Assembly (NCBI RefSeq): GCF_000422405.1
Contig: NZ_AULS01000022.1
Span: 1 to 59,462, forward strand
Reading direction: 5' to 3'
Length of the DNA stretch: 59,462 bases
Origin: Microbacterium luticocti DSM 19459
Lineage (GTDB): Bacteria; Actinomycetota; Actinomycetes; Actinomycetales; Microbacteriaceae
Positions 43,743-55,200 of the stretch are shown here, piece by piece. A model generated the notes under the pieces. The model saw only the letters and a program-made list of their open reading frames with translations. It was not told where the DNA came from and did not search any database. Made by a program: the position numbers and the translations under genes. The stretch's first letter is position 1, and each line of letters begins with the position of its first letter.

Positions 43743-43748
43743 GACAAT
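43743..43748 (+). promoter_or_regulatory. Leaderless-type -10 hexamer GACAAT of ahcY
   Basis: GACAAT followed by 6 nt (GGGCGG) and ATG 43755. Confidence 0.55.
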
Positions 43749-43754
43749 GGGCGG

Positions 43755-45227
<1,473 letters not shown>

Positions 45228-45246
45228 GGCGCGGAGGCCAGCCGAC

Positions 45247-46866
45247 GTGAGCGCGCACTCCCGGCCGCGCCGAGCCACCGTCGGCGACGCCGCCGCACAG
45301 CTGAACCTCACGCCCATCGTGCTCGACGCGGCACGGGCCGAGCGCACCTACGGCCGGGTCATGCTCATCGAAGACCTGCCCGAGACCGACGCCACGGGCG
45401 CCATCGTGCTCGGCTCCGGCATCCGGGATGCCACGGCCCTGGCCGCTGCTCTGGCTGCGCTCGCCGCCACCGACGCCGCCGCACTCGTGGTGCGCGAGAC
45501 GGTGCCGCGCGGCGATGCCGCCCGCCAGGCGCTGTCGGACGCGGCGGTCGCCGTGCTCGGCGCGCCCGCCGACACCGACTGGCTGCGGCTGGCGTCGTAC
45601 CTGACCGAAGAGCCCTCGCCGCTGCACTACGGCGTCGACGCCGACCGTGGCACCACCTCAGACCTGTTCGACCTGGCCAACTCGCTGTCGGCGGTGCTGG
45701 GCGGGCCCATCACCATCGAGAACGGTGTGGGCCGCATCCTGGCGTTCTCGGCCGACCAGGCCCGCGGCGACGAAGCCCGCAAACAGAGCGTGCTCGGCCA
45801 CCAGGTGCCCCGCACCTACACCGACCTGCTGCGGGCGACGGGCGCGCTGCGCCGCATCGACACCTCGGATGAACCCGTCTACATCGACGATCTGGCCCCC
45901 GACATCCTGCCCCGCCTCGCCTTGCGCATCCGCGCGGGCGCGCAGACCCTCGGCTCGATCTGGGCGATCGTCGACGGGCCGCCCACGCCGCTGCAGCGCA
46001 GCGCCCTCGTCGAGGCCGCCGCCGCGGCATCCATCTCACTGTTCCGGCAGCAGGCCAGCACCGACGCCGTGCGCCGGCTGCGGGTCAACGAGGTGCTCAA
46101 CCTGCTCGACGGGGGAGTGCGCGCCAAAGAGGCCGCCGAACGGCTCGGCTACCGCGCCGTGGCCACATCGGTACTCGCCGCCACCCACCCCGGGCACGAC
46201 ACCGACGAGGCCGCACCGGGGGATGCCGCCGCCGAACTGCAACGCCTGGCCGACGCGCTCGGGCTGTACCTGAACCAGCTGCATCCGCTCTCGGTCGTGG
46301 CCCCCGTCGCCGGCGTGGTCTACGCGATCCTGCCGCACGAGCACGACCAGCCGCCCGACACGTTCGCGCAGCGGATCGCCACCGCCTTCGCCGAACGGTT
46401 CCGCCACGGCCGGCCGGTGCTCATCGGCGTCGGCGACGCGACCGCCGACATCACCCAGCTGCAGCAGGCCCGCAGTCAGGCCGACCGCGCCCTGCGCGTG
46501 CTGCTGCACACCTACCGCGACGCCCGCTCACGGTGCGTGGTCGGCGCCGACGAGGTGCGCATCGAATCGCTGCTGCTGCGGCTGTCGGATGCCCTGGCCG
46601 CCGAACGCGAGCCGCTGCGCGGGCCGCTGGCCGCACTGCGTGACCACGACGCCGCGCACGGCACCGCCTACGTGGTCACCCTGGCCGCCTGGCTCGACGC
46701 GTTCGGCGACATCGGGCGCGCCGCCGCGGCCTGCCATGTGCACGCGAACACGTTCCGCTACCGGCTGCAGCGGCTGCAGGAGATCGCCGGAGTCGATCTC
46801 GACGACCCCGAGGCCCGGTTCGGGCTGATGCTCCAGCTGCGGCTGTTCCCGGCCCCGCCCCGCTGA
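45247..46866 (+). CDS. PucR-family transcriptional regulator
   Basis: The 539-residue protein has an N-terminal PucR-type domain (VGDAAAQLNLTPIVLDAARAERTYGRVMLIEDLPE ... SGIRDATALAAALAALAATDAAALVV). A GAF/GGDEF-like middle region follows (LANSLSAVLGGPITIENGVGRILAFSADQARGDEARKQSVLGHQVPRTY). The C-terminal PucR helix-turn-helix is LAAWLDAFGDIGRAAAACHVHANTFRYRLQRLQEIAGVDLDDPEARFGLMLQLR. PucR relatives are usually activators or repressors of purine, amino acid or peptide catabolism that sense a substrate. It lies just before the peptide-uptake operon, with a palindrome between them, so it probably controls that operon. Confidence 0.88.
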   Translation: MSAHSRPRRATVGDAAAQLNLTPIVLDAARAERTYGRVMLIEDLPETDATGAIVLGSGIRDATALAAALAALAATDAAALVVRETVPRGDAARQALSDAAVAVLGAPADTDWLRLASYLTEEPSPLHYGVDADRGTTSDLFDLANSLSAVLGGPITIENGVGRILAFSADQARGDEARKQSVLGHQVPRTYTDLLRATGALRRIDTSDEPVYIDDLAPDILPRLALRIRAGAQTLGSIWAIVDGPPTPLQRSALVEAAAAASISLFRQQASTDAVRRLRVNEVLNLLDGGVRAKEAAERLGYRAVATSVLAATHPGHDTDEAAPGDAAAELQRLADALGLYLNQLHPLSVVAPVAGVVYAILPHEHDQPPDTFAQRIATAFAERFRHGRPVLIGVGDATADITQLQQARSQADRALRVLLHTYRDARSRCVVGADEVRIESLLLRLSDALAAEREPLRGPLAALRDHDAAHGTAYVVTLAAWLDAFGDIGRAAAACHVHANTFRYRLQRLQEIAGVDLDDPEARFGLMLQLRLFPAPPR

Positions 46867-47005
46867 AGCGGCCGCCGGCGCGCCCGGCGCGCTATCGACT
46901 CAGGTGCGTCACCGCAGTGCAGCTGCCGGCCGGGCGCGCTGCCCACCCGGGCACGTTGCCGAGCCCGGGCGCCTCGCCGCCCCTGGCACGTCACCGACCC
47001 GTGCA

Positions 47006-47023
47006 TTTGTGCGACTGCACAAA
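47006..47023 (+). promoter_or_regulatory. Perfect palindrome TTTGTGC-GACT-GCACAAA, candidate PucR operator
   Basis: The seven-base arms are perfect inverted repeats with a 4-bp spacer (47006-47012 and 47017-47023), in the 268-bp gap between the regulator gene and the first transport gene. A possible -10 (GAGAAT, 47041-47046) lies 18 bp downstream, and the lipoprotein ribosome site AGGAGG is at 47124. The position fits control of the operon by the PucR-type protein; assignment to that protein is inference. Confidence 0.55.
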
Positions 47024-47134
47024 GCACAGCGTCGTGTTCGGAGAATCGCACGAAGCATCCGGTCGCCGTCTGCGCTTGAGTGGAGCGAGCGGGCGACGTG
47101 GCCCGCCCACCCGACCCATGACCAGGAGGCCCCC

Positions 47135-48721
47135 ATGCGGTCCCGACTCCTTTCCGCCCTTGCGCTCGCCGGCGTCGCAAGCCTCGCCCTGTCGGCGTGC
47201 GCGGCCGGCGGCGCCCCCGCCGCGCCGCAGGGAAAGCCCGCCGTCGACGGCACGTTCACGCTCGCGCTGAACGCCGACCCCGGCACGCTCAACCCGCTGC
47301 TGACCGCCAACACCCCGACCCACGCGATGGCCCAGATCGCGTACGACTACCTCGTGTACGTCGACCCCGAAACCGCCAAGGTCGGCCCCTGGCTGGCCGA
47401 GAAGTGGAAAGAGACGCCCTCGTCGGTCAGCTACACCATCCGCGACGGCATCACCTGCGCCGACGGCTCGCCGCTGACCGCACAGACCGTCGCCGACAAC
47501 ATCGCGTTCGTCACCGACGAGAAGAACGGCTCGGCCCTGCGCGGCGTGTACGTGCCCGCCGATGCCACCGCCAGCGTCGACGGGCAGACGGTGACGATCT
47601 CGACCCCGAAGCCGTCGCCGTTCCTGCTGATGAACACGTCGCGGCTGCCGATCCTGTGCGAGGCGGGGCTGAAAGACCCGGATGCCGCCGCCAAGGGCTC
47701 GACCGGATCCGGCCCGTTCACGCTCAGCGAGTCGGTGCCCAACGACCACTACACGTTCACCCGTCGCGCCGACTACTCGTGGGGCCCGGACGACACGACC
47801 GCCAAGACCGCCGGATTGCCCAAGACCGTCGTCGTGAAGATCATCACCAACGAGTCGACCGCCGCCAACCAGCTGCTGGCCGGCGAGGTCAGCGCCGCCA
47901 CGATCGAAGGCGACGACCAGGCGCGCCTGGACTCGGCGGGACTGACGACCGTATCGCGCAGCCGCATCGCGGGCGAGATGTACTTCAACCACGGCACCGT
48001 CACCGGTGACAAGGCCGTGCGCACCGCGCTCGTGCAGGCGCTGAACCTCGCCGACCTCGCCAAGGTGATCACCGGCGGTCGCGGCGGCCCGGCCACGGGC
48101 CTGGTCACCACCGACCCGCGCGCCTGCGTCGACGACACCGTGTCGGGCAACCTGCCCTCGTTCGACACCGCGGCCGCCGCCGCCGCGCTCGACAAGGCGG
48201 GCTGGACGCTCGGCTCCGACGGCATCCGTCACAAGGACGGCACCCCGCTGACCGTGCGGTTCTTCTACGACTCGCTGGGCGACACCTACGATGCCGCCGC
48301 CGACCTGGCGCAGCAGGCGTGGACGAAGCTCGGCGCCAAGGTCGAGATGACCTCGGGCGACGGCAACAAGGCCGTCGAGGCGCTGCTCAGCGGCAAGAAC
48401 AACTCCGGCTGGGACGTCGCCTGGGAGCCGCTGTACGTCAACCTGCCGAGCATGCTCACCCCGTTCTTCTCGGGGCCGGCCCCGGCGAAGGGCCTGAACT
48501 TCTCGCAGATCGACAACCCCGATTACGACGCCGCGGTCGCCAAGGCGACGAACGAGGTCGGCGCGGCCTCCTGCGCCACGTGGGCGCAGGCCGAGAAGGC
48601 TCTGTTCGCGCAGACCGACGTGGTGCCGTTCGCGAACGCCGTCGCCAAGACCTACTTCTCGCACGCCGGTCTGGCGTTCGGCAACACGTTCGTCGGGTCG
48701 GCGCTGCGCGTCTTCGAGTGA
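47135..48721 (+). CDS. ABC transporter substrate-binding lipoprotein, peptide (family 5) type
   Basis: The 528-residue lipoprotein precursor starts MRSRLLSALALAGVASLALS, with lipobox LSAC (Cys about 22). The mature part has the family 5 (DppA/OppA) pattern: GTFTLALNADPGTLNPLL, AYDYLVYVDPETAKVGPWLAEKWKETPSSVSYTIRDGITCADGSPLTAQTVADNIAF, GSGPFTLSESVPNDHYTFTRRADYSWG and FFYDSLGDTYDAAADLAQQAWTKLG. It should capture peptides outside the cell and pass them to the permeases encoded next. ATG 47135 has AGGAGG 5 nt upstream; longer frames are rejected because they lack the signal peptide. Substrate unknown; context suggests peptides with D-amino acids. Confidence 0.92.
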   Translation: MRSRLLSALALAGVASLALSACAAGGAPAAPQGKPAVDGTFTLALNADPGTLNPLLTANTPTHAMAQIAYDYLVYVDPETAKVGPWLAEKWKETPSSVSYTIRDGITCADGSPLTAQTVADNIAFVTDEKNGSALRGVYVPADATASVDGQTVTISTPKPSPFLLMNTSRLPILCEAGLKDPDAAAKGSTGSGPFTLSESVPNDHYTFTRRADYSWGPDDTTAKTAGLPKTVVVKIITNESTAANQLLAGEVSAATIEGDDQARLDSAGLTTVSRSRIAGEMYFNHGTVTGDKAVRTALVQALNLADLAKVITGGRGGPATGLVTTDPRACVDDTVSGNLPSFDTAAAAAALDKAGWTLGSDGIRHKDGTPLTVRFFYDSLGDTYDAAADLAQQAWTKLGAKVEMTSGDGNKAVEALLSGKNNSGWDVAWEPLYVNLPSMLTPFFSGPAPAKGLNFSQIDNPDYDAAVAKATNEVGAASCATWAQAEKALFAQTDVVPFANAVAKTYFSHAGLAFGNTFVGSALRVFE

Positions 48722-48728
48722 GAAGCCG

Positions 48729-49727
48729 ATGACCGCCACCGAACTGGCCACCCTGCCCCGCCCGCGGCTGCGCGCCGCGGGCGGCGGCTGGGCGATGTTC
48801 CTGCTGCGCCGGCTCGGCACGTTCGTGCTCTCGCTGTGGGGACTGGTGACCGCGGCGTTCCTCATGCTGCAGGTGATCCCCGGCGACCCGGCCCGCCTCG
48901 CGGTGGGCATGAACGCCCCGGTCGCGCTGGTCGAAGCCACCCGGCACCAGCTCGGTCTCGACCTGCCGTTGCCGGTGCAGTACCTGCGCTTCATCGGCGG
49001 GCTGCTCACCGGCGACCCGGGTGACTCGATCGCGCTGCACCAGCCGGTGCTCGACGTGATCGGTTCACGACTGCCGGCCACCCTCGAGCTCGCGTTCATC
49101 ACGATCGTGGTGGTGATCGTGGTGGCCGTGCCCACCGGTCTGCTGTTCGCCGCGATCAGCCGCGGTGGCCGCCACCGCCTGGTCGACCTCGGCTACACGA
49201 CCGTGTCGGGGGTGCTCGCGGTCGTCCCCGAGTTCCTGCTCGGGGTGGGCCTGGTGTACGTGTTCGCGGTCGCCACCCACCTGCTGCCGGTGGCCGGTCG
49301 CACCGGCCCCGCCAGCTACGTGCTGCCCGTCGCGGCGCTGGCCATCGGCGCGATCGCGCTGCTGTCGCGCATCGTGCGCGCCGAGGCGCTCACCGTGCTC
49401 GACGCCGACTACATGCGCACCGCCCGCGCCAAGCGCATGCCCGCCCGGCTGCTGTACCTGCGGCACGCCCTGCCGAACCTGCTCACCGCCACCTTGACCA
49501 TGTCGGCCATCATCCTCGGCAGCCTCATCGCCGGCACCGTGCTCGTCGAGAGCATCTTCGCCTGGCCGGGCCTCGGCCAGACGCTGGTGTCGTCGATCAC
49601 CGACAAGGACTACCCCCTCGCACAGACCCTCGTCGTCGTCTACGGCGGAATCGTGCTGCTCATCCACTTCGTGGTCGACGTCGTGCTCTCGCTCGTCGAC
49701 CCGCGTTCCACGATCCGGGAGGCCTGA
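48729..49727 (+). CDS. Peptide ABC transporter permease (DppB type)
   Basis: The 332-residue permease of the DppB/OppB family has an N-terminal helix (LLRRLGTFVLSLWGLVTAAFLMLQVIPGDPARLAVG), five further helices, and the cytosolic coupling loop RAEALTVLDADYMRTARAKRMPARLLYLRHALPN, the EAA motif that docks on the ATPase. It forms the translocation channel with the next permease. The gene starts 7 bp after the lipoprotein gene and ends 1 bp before the permease::ATPase gene, so it is one transcript. Confidence 0.93.
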   Translation: MTATELATLPRPRLRAAGGGWAMFLLRRLGTFVLSLWGLVTAAFLMLQVIPGDPARLAVGMNAPVALVEATRHQLGLDLPLPVQYLRFIGGLLTGDPGDSIALHQPVLDVIGSRLPATLELAFITIVVVIVVAVPTGLLFAAISRGGRHRLVDLGYTTVSGVLAVVPEFLLGVGLVYVFAVATHLLPVAGRTGPASYVLPVAALAIGAIALLSRIVRAEALTVLDADYMRTARAKRMPARLLYLRHALPNLLTATLTMSAIILGSLIAGTVLVESIFAWPGLGQTLVSSITDKDYPLAQTLVVVYGGIVLLIHFVVDVVLSLVDPRSTIREA

Positions 49728-49728
49728 C

Positions 49729-51495
49729 ATGGCCGCATGGCGCACCCCGCTCGGCATCTTCTCGGCCGTGGGCCTTCTCGTCCTTGTGTTCTTCGCCGTG
49801 TTCGGCCCGATCATCTGGGGCGCACAGGCCGTCGCCTCCGACCCCGGCGCGTTGTCGCAGGGCCCGAGTGCCGCGCACCTGCTGGGCACGGATGCCGCCG
49901 GCCGTGACGTGCTGGCCCGTACCTTCACCGCGACCCGGCTGAGCGTGCTGATGGCGCTCGGCGCGGTCGCCATCGGCGTTGTGCTGGGCGTCGTGATCGG
50001 CACCCTGCCCGCGCTCGTGCCGCGCTGGGCGGGCCGGATCGTGGTCGCCTTCGTCAACTTCGCGATCGCGTTCCCCGGGCTGCTGCTGGCGATCTTCCTG
50101 CTCATCGTGCTCGGCAAGGGCGCAGGTCCCGCCGTGCTGGCCGTCGGCCTCGCGATCGCCCCCGCGTTCGCCCGCCTCACGCACACCCTCACCGCGTCGG
50201 TGGCCGGCCGCGAGTACATCGACGCCGCCCGGGTGCTGGGCGTGTCGCGGCTGCAGCTGCTCGGCCGTCACATCCTGCCGAACATCCGCGAGCCGCTGAT
50301 CGTCAACGCGTCCATCTCGCTGGGCACCGGGCTCATCGCGTTTGCGGGCCTCTCGTTCCTCGGTCTGGGCATCCAGCCCCCGCAGTTCGACTGGGGGCGG
50401 ATGCTGAACGAAGGACTGTCGCGCATCTACGTCAACCCCGCCACCGCGCTGGCCCCCGGCATCGCCGTCGTGTTCGCCGGGCTCGTGTTCACCATGCTCG
50501 GTGAGACCATCGCCCGCAGCACCGGGGTCAGCCGGTTGCGACGGATGCCGCGTGCCCGTGCCGCCGCTCTCGCACCGGGCGGATCCGTGCCCGAGCCGGG
50601 CGACACCGAGGCCGTGCTCGACGTGCAGCACCTGGTGGTCACCGTGCCGGGGACGGACGGGCCCACCCAGGCCGTGCGCGACGTGTCGTTCCGGGTCGCA
50701 CCCGGTGAGGCGGTGGGCATCGTCGGCGAGTCGGGGTCGGGCAAGAGCCTCACCTGTCACGCGATCGCCGAGCTGACCGAGCCGACCGTGCAGGTCGAGG
50801 CATCCCTCATCAGATTCGCCGGAACCGACCTGCGCCGCGGCGCCCGGCCCGCACCCGGGCTGTCGGCGCGCGCCCGCGCGAGGTTGCTGGGCACCCGCCT
50901 GGCCCTCGTCTTCCAAGACCCGATGTCGTCGCTGAACCCCGCGCTGCGCGTGGGCGCACAGGTCGCCGAGATCGGCTGGCTGCACGAAGGACTGAGCCAC
51001 CGGCAGGCGCTGCGCAAGGCGGTGCAGCGGCTGGGGGATGTGCGCATCCCCGATCCCGAGCGGCGGGCCCGTCAGCTGCCGCACGAGTTCTCGGGCGGCA
51101 TGCGCCAGCGCGCCATGATCGCCATGGGCCTGGTGGGCACACCGTCGCTCATCATCGCCGACGAACCCACGACGGCACTGGATGTCACCGTGCAGCGCGA
51201 CGTGCTGCAGCTGCTGCACGACGTGCGTGAGTCCACCGGCGCCGCGCTGCTGCTCATCTCGCACGACATGGCCGTCGTCACCGGGGTGTGTTCGCGCCTG
51301 CTCGTCATGTACCACGGGCGCATCGTCGAAGACATCGCCACCGCCGACCTGGTCGCCGGGCGCGCCCAGCACCCGTACACCCGCGCGTTGCTGGCCGCCG
51401 TGCCCACCATGCAGACCCCGCGCGATGAGCCGTTGGCCACCATCGGCGACACCGACCGGGCCGCGTTCGCCGACGTCGAGGTGGTGCACTCATGA
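49729..51495 (+). CDS. Fused peptide ABC permease (DppC) :: ATPase (DppD)
   Basis: The 588-residue protein joins two normally separate subunits. Residues 1-275 are a DppC-type permease (IWGAQAVASDPGALSQGPSAAHLLGTDAAGRDVLARTF, the EAA loop GREYIDAARVLGVSRLQLLGRHILPN, FLGLGIQPPQFDWGRML). Residues 295-588 are a DppD-type ATPase with Walker A GESGSGKS, FQDPMSSLNPALRV, signature FSGGMRQRAMIAMGL, Walker B LIIADEPTTALDVT, and the C-terminal oligopeptide block QHPYTRALLAAVP. The domains keep all catalytic motifs, so it should be functional. The fusion fixes one ATPase to one permease. ATGA overlap with the next ATPase gene. Confidence 0.92.
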   Translation: MAAWRTPLGIFSAVGLLVLVFFAVFGPIIWGAQAVASDPGALSQGPSAAHLLGTDAAGRDVLARTFTATRLSVLMALGAVAIGVVLGVVIGTLPALVPRWAGRIVVAFVNFAIAFPGLLLAIFLLIVLGKGAGPAVLAVGLAIAPAFARLTHTLTASVAGREYIDAARVLGVSRLQLLGRHILPNIREPLIVNASISLGTGLIAFAGLSFLGLGIQPPQFDWGRMLNEGLSRIYVNPATALAPGIAVVFAGLVFTMLGETIARSTGVSRLRRMPRARAAALAPGGSVPEPGDTEAVLDVQHLVVTVPGTDGPTQAVRDVSFRVAPGEAVGIVGESGSGKSLTCHAIAELTEPTVQVEASLIRFAGTDLRRGARPAPGLSARARARLLGTRLALVFQDPMSSLNPALRVGAQVAEIGWLHEGLSHRQALRKAVQRLGDVRIPDPERRARQLPHEFSGGMRQRAMIAMGLVGTPSLIIADEPTTALDVTVQRDVLQLLHDVRESTGAALLLISHDMAVVTGVCSRLLVMYHGRIVEDIATADLVAGRAQHPYTRALLAAVPTMQTPRDEPLATIGDTDRAAFADVEVVHS

Positions 51496-52286
51496 CCGGT
51501 CTGGTTCTGCAGGATGTGCACGTGCGCTTCGGCCACGGCGCCGGCGCCTTCCACGCCGTCCGCGGCGTCAGCCTGACGGTGGCCGACGGTGAGGTCACGG
51601 GCCTCGTCGGCGAATCCGGGTCGGGCAAGTCCACCCTGGCCCGCGCCGTCGTCGGACTCGTCGAGCCCAGTGACGGCCGCATCCTCGCCGACAGCGTCGA
51701 CCTCGTGCGCGCCCGTGGTGACGCCGCCCGCCTGCGCCGCCGCATCCAGATGATCTTCCAAGACCCGTCGGCATGCCTCGACCCGCGCATGAGCATCGGC
51801 GACTCCATCGCCGAGGCGATCCGGGCCGCCGCCCGCCGCGAGAAGACCGGCGCGCCCTCGCGACGACAGTGCCGCGACGAGGTCGCACGGCTGCTGCAGA
51901 CCGTGCAGATCGACCCGGCACGCGCCGACGCCGCCCCCGCCACGCTGTCGGGCGGGCAACGCCAGCGCGTCGCCATCGCCCGGGCGCTGGCCGCCCGCCC
52001 CGCGGTGCTGCTGGCCGACGAGATCACCTCGGCGCTCGACGTGTCGGTGCAGGGCGCCGTGCTCAACCTGCTGCTGGCGCTGCAGCGCGAACTCGGCCTG
52101 ACCATGCTGTTCGTCAGCCACAACCTCGCCGTCGTGCGCTACGTGTGCGACCGCATCGCCGTCATGCGCGCCGGCGAGATCGTCGAGTCCGGCGCCGCAC
52201 TCGACGTGATCGACCGCCCGCAGCACGACTACACCCGCGACCTGATCGCCGCCATTCCACGACTCGGGGAGACGATGTTCGAATGA
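51492..52286 (+). CDS. Peptide ABC transporter ATPase (DppF type)
   Basis: The 264-residue ATPase has Walker A GESGSGKST, Q-loop IFQDPSACLDPRMSIGDSI, signature LSGGQRQRVAIARALAARPAVLLADEITSALDVSVQ and the H-loop FVSHNLAVVRYVCD, ending with the oligopeptide-family PQHDYTRDLIAAIP. It is the second nucleotide-binding subunit of the importer, pairing with the ATPase half of the fusion protein. ATG overlaps the fusion stop, and its own stop overlaps the peptidase start (52283-52286). Confidence 0.94.
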   Translation: MTGLVLQDVHVRFGHGAGAFHAVRGVSLTVADGEVTGLVGESGSGKSTLARAVVGLVEPSDGRILADSVDLVRARGDAARLRRRIQMIFQDPSACLDPRMSIGDSIAEAIRAAARREKTGAPSRRQCRDEVARLLQTVQIDPARADAAPATLSGGQRQRVAIARALAARPAVLLADEITSALDVSVQGAVLNLLLALQRELGLTMLFVSHNLAVVRYVCDRIAVMRAGEIVESGAALDVIDRPQHDYTRDLIAAIPRLGETMFE

Positions 52287-55200
52287 CCGCCCAGACCACC
52301 CGCCCGGCTCGCATCGACGACTACCTCGACGTGGTGGTGCCGGCATCTCCGGTCACCCGCGCCGACGGCACCACCGTGTTCACCCTGACCGGTGCCGACC
52401 GGGCCGCCGACCGCGCCACCAGCGAGCTGTGGCTCGTGCCCGCCGACGGGCCCGCCCGGCGGCTCACCACCGGCCCCGGCGACACCGCGCCGACCTGGAA
52501 CCCGGTCACCGGCGACATCGTGTTCCTGCGGGAGGATGCCGCCGGCCGCCCCCAGGTGCATGTGATCACCGCCGACGGAGCCGAGGCCCGCGCCCTGACC
52601 ACGTTGCCGCACGGTGCCGGCGCGCCGGTCGTCTCGCCGGACGGACGCCGGGTCGCATTCGCCGCCCCCGTCGACCGCGGCAGCGGTGACCCGCTGGTCG
52701 CCCGCGGCCTGTCGTACAAGGTCGACGGGGCCGGGCTCCGTAACCGGCTGCGCACCCACCTGTTCGAACTCGCACTCGACACGGGCGTGCTCACCCGCCT
52801 CACCGACGGCGACTGGGATGCCTCGGAACCCGCGTACGCGCCCGACGGCACCACACTGGCGTTCTCCGCCGCGATCACGCGCGACGAACAGCTCGGCCTG
52901 CGCAGCCGGGTGCGGCTGCTCGACCTGGGAGTCCCCACCTTCCCGATCACCACGGTCGGCTCCGCCGCGGCCGTGCACGCGCCGCTGGCGTTCACCCCCG
53001 ACGGCACCGGCGTGCTCGCCGTCGGCGCCGCCGAGCCCGGCATCCGCCACGCCGGCCTCTGGCTGCTGCCGCTGGACGGTGCCGGCGACCTGTGCCTGAC
53101 GGCATCCCTCGACCGCAACGTCATGCCGGGTGGCACCGGCTATCCGGGCGGACGCCCCGCCGTCACCGACGACGGCACCGTGGTGTTCTGCCTGCGTGAG
53201 GGCGGGTCCACGCACGTGTGGGCGACCGATCTGACCGGTGCGGCGCCGCGTCCGGTCGTCATCGGCGAGCAGACCGTCGTCTCGGGGCTGGCGGTCGCCG
53301 CCGGCCGGGTGCGCGTCGTGCGCGCGGATGCCACCGGCTTCGGCGAGCTCGTGGAGTACCCCCTGCACGGCCCCGGCGAACCGCGCGTGCTCACCGACGC
53401 CGGTGCCCGCACGGCCGGGATCGACTTTCCGCGTTACCGGTCGCGCCACTTCACCATCTCGGACGGCACCGTCGTCGAGGCCTTCCTCGCCGAACCGGCC
53501 GCAACCTCGCCCGACGGCACCGACTCCGAACGCACGCCGGGGCCGCTGGTGCTGGACGTGCACGGCGGGCCGCACAACGCGTGGACCGGCACCCTCACCA
53601 CGATGCACCCGTACCACGCCGAGCTGGTCGCCCGCGGGTACACCGTGCTCATGGTCAACCCGCGCGGCAGCGACGGGTACGGCGAGGCGTTCTTCACCGC
53701 GGTGCACGACGGCTGGGGCGATGCCGACCTGCCCGACCTGCTCGAACCCGTCGACGCGCTGATCGCCGAGGGCGTCGCCGACCCGCGGCAACTCGTGGTC
53801 ACCGGATACAGCTACGGCGGATTCATGACCGCCGCCCTCACCGCCCGTACCGACCGGTTCGCGGCGGCTGTGGCCGGCGGGCTGGTGTGCGACCTCGCAC
53901 ACCCGGCCGGCGACTCCGACGAGGGCATCGTGCTGCAACGGTTCGAGTTCGACCCCGACAGCGGGCGCGCCCGCGCCCTGTCGCCGCTCGAACACGTGCA
54001 GGACGTCACCGCACCCACCCTCGTGCTCCACGGCGGCGCCGACCAGCTGTGCCCGGTGCACCAGGCCGAGCAATGGCATGCCGGGCTCGTGCTTGCCGGC
54101 GTGCCGAGCGAGCTCGTGCTCTACCCGGGCGAGGCGCACGCGTTCATCCTCACCGGACGGCCCTCGCACCGGGCCGACTACAGCAGGCGCGTCGTCTCGT
54201 GGTTCGAACGCCACCTGTCACCGACCCCGGCGCGCGCCGGGATCGAACCCGCCCGGTGGCAGAACCGGCTCGAGACGATCATCGCGAAGTACTCCGTGCC
54301 CGGCGCGAGCCTGGGCATCCTCACCACCACCCGGTCGGGGCCCGAGGTGCACGTGGTCACCGCCGGGGTGCTGAACACCCGCACCGGCGCCCGGGTGCAG
54401 CCGGACTCGCTGTTCCAGATCGGCTCGATCTCGAAGGTGTGGACCGCGGTGCTCATCATGCAGCTGGTCGCCGAGGGCCGGCTCGACCTCGACGCGCCGG
54501 TGCGCGACGTGCTGCCCGAGCTTCGCGTGGCCGACGAGCACGTGGCCGCGACCGTCACCATACGCCAGCTGCTCACCCACACCTCGGGCATCGACGGCGA
54601 CGTGTTCATCGACACCGGCCGCGGCGACGACACCGTCGCCCGCTACGTCGCCGCCCTCGGCGAGGTGGCCCAGAACTTCGCCCCCGGCGAGGACTGGTCG
54701 TACTGCAACACCGGATTCGTCATCCTCGGCCGCATCGTCGAGGTGTGCCGGCAGGCGGTGTGGGACGACGTGCTGCGCGAGCGCATCCTCACCCCGCTCG
54801 GCCTGGCGCACACCACCACGCTGCCCGACGACATCCTGCGCCACTCCTCGGCCGTCGGCCACGACGGGCCCGACCCGGTCACGCACGTGCTGATCACCCG
54901 CTCGGCCGGCCCCGCCGGGCTCATCAACGCCCGCGCCGAAGACGTGCTGCGGTTCGCCTACGACTCGATCAGCCCCGACCCCGTGCTGCTGGGGCGTGAC
55001 GACCACGCCGCCATGCGCACCGAGCAGGGTGGCGGCCACCGCATGGGCGTGGCCGACCGGCAGGGGCTGGCGTGGATGCTGAACGACTGGGGTGGCGCGC
55101 GTGTGCACGGGCACGACGGCGGCACCATCGGCCAGCAGGCGTTCCTGCGCGTGGCCGCCGAAGCCGGCGTCGCCGCCGTGCTGCTGACCAACGGCGGGCT

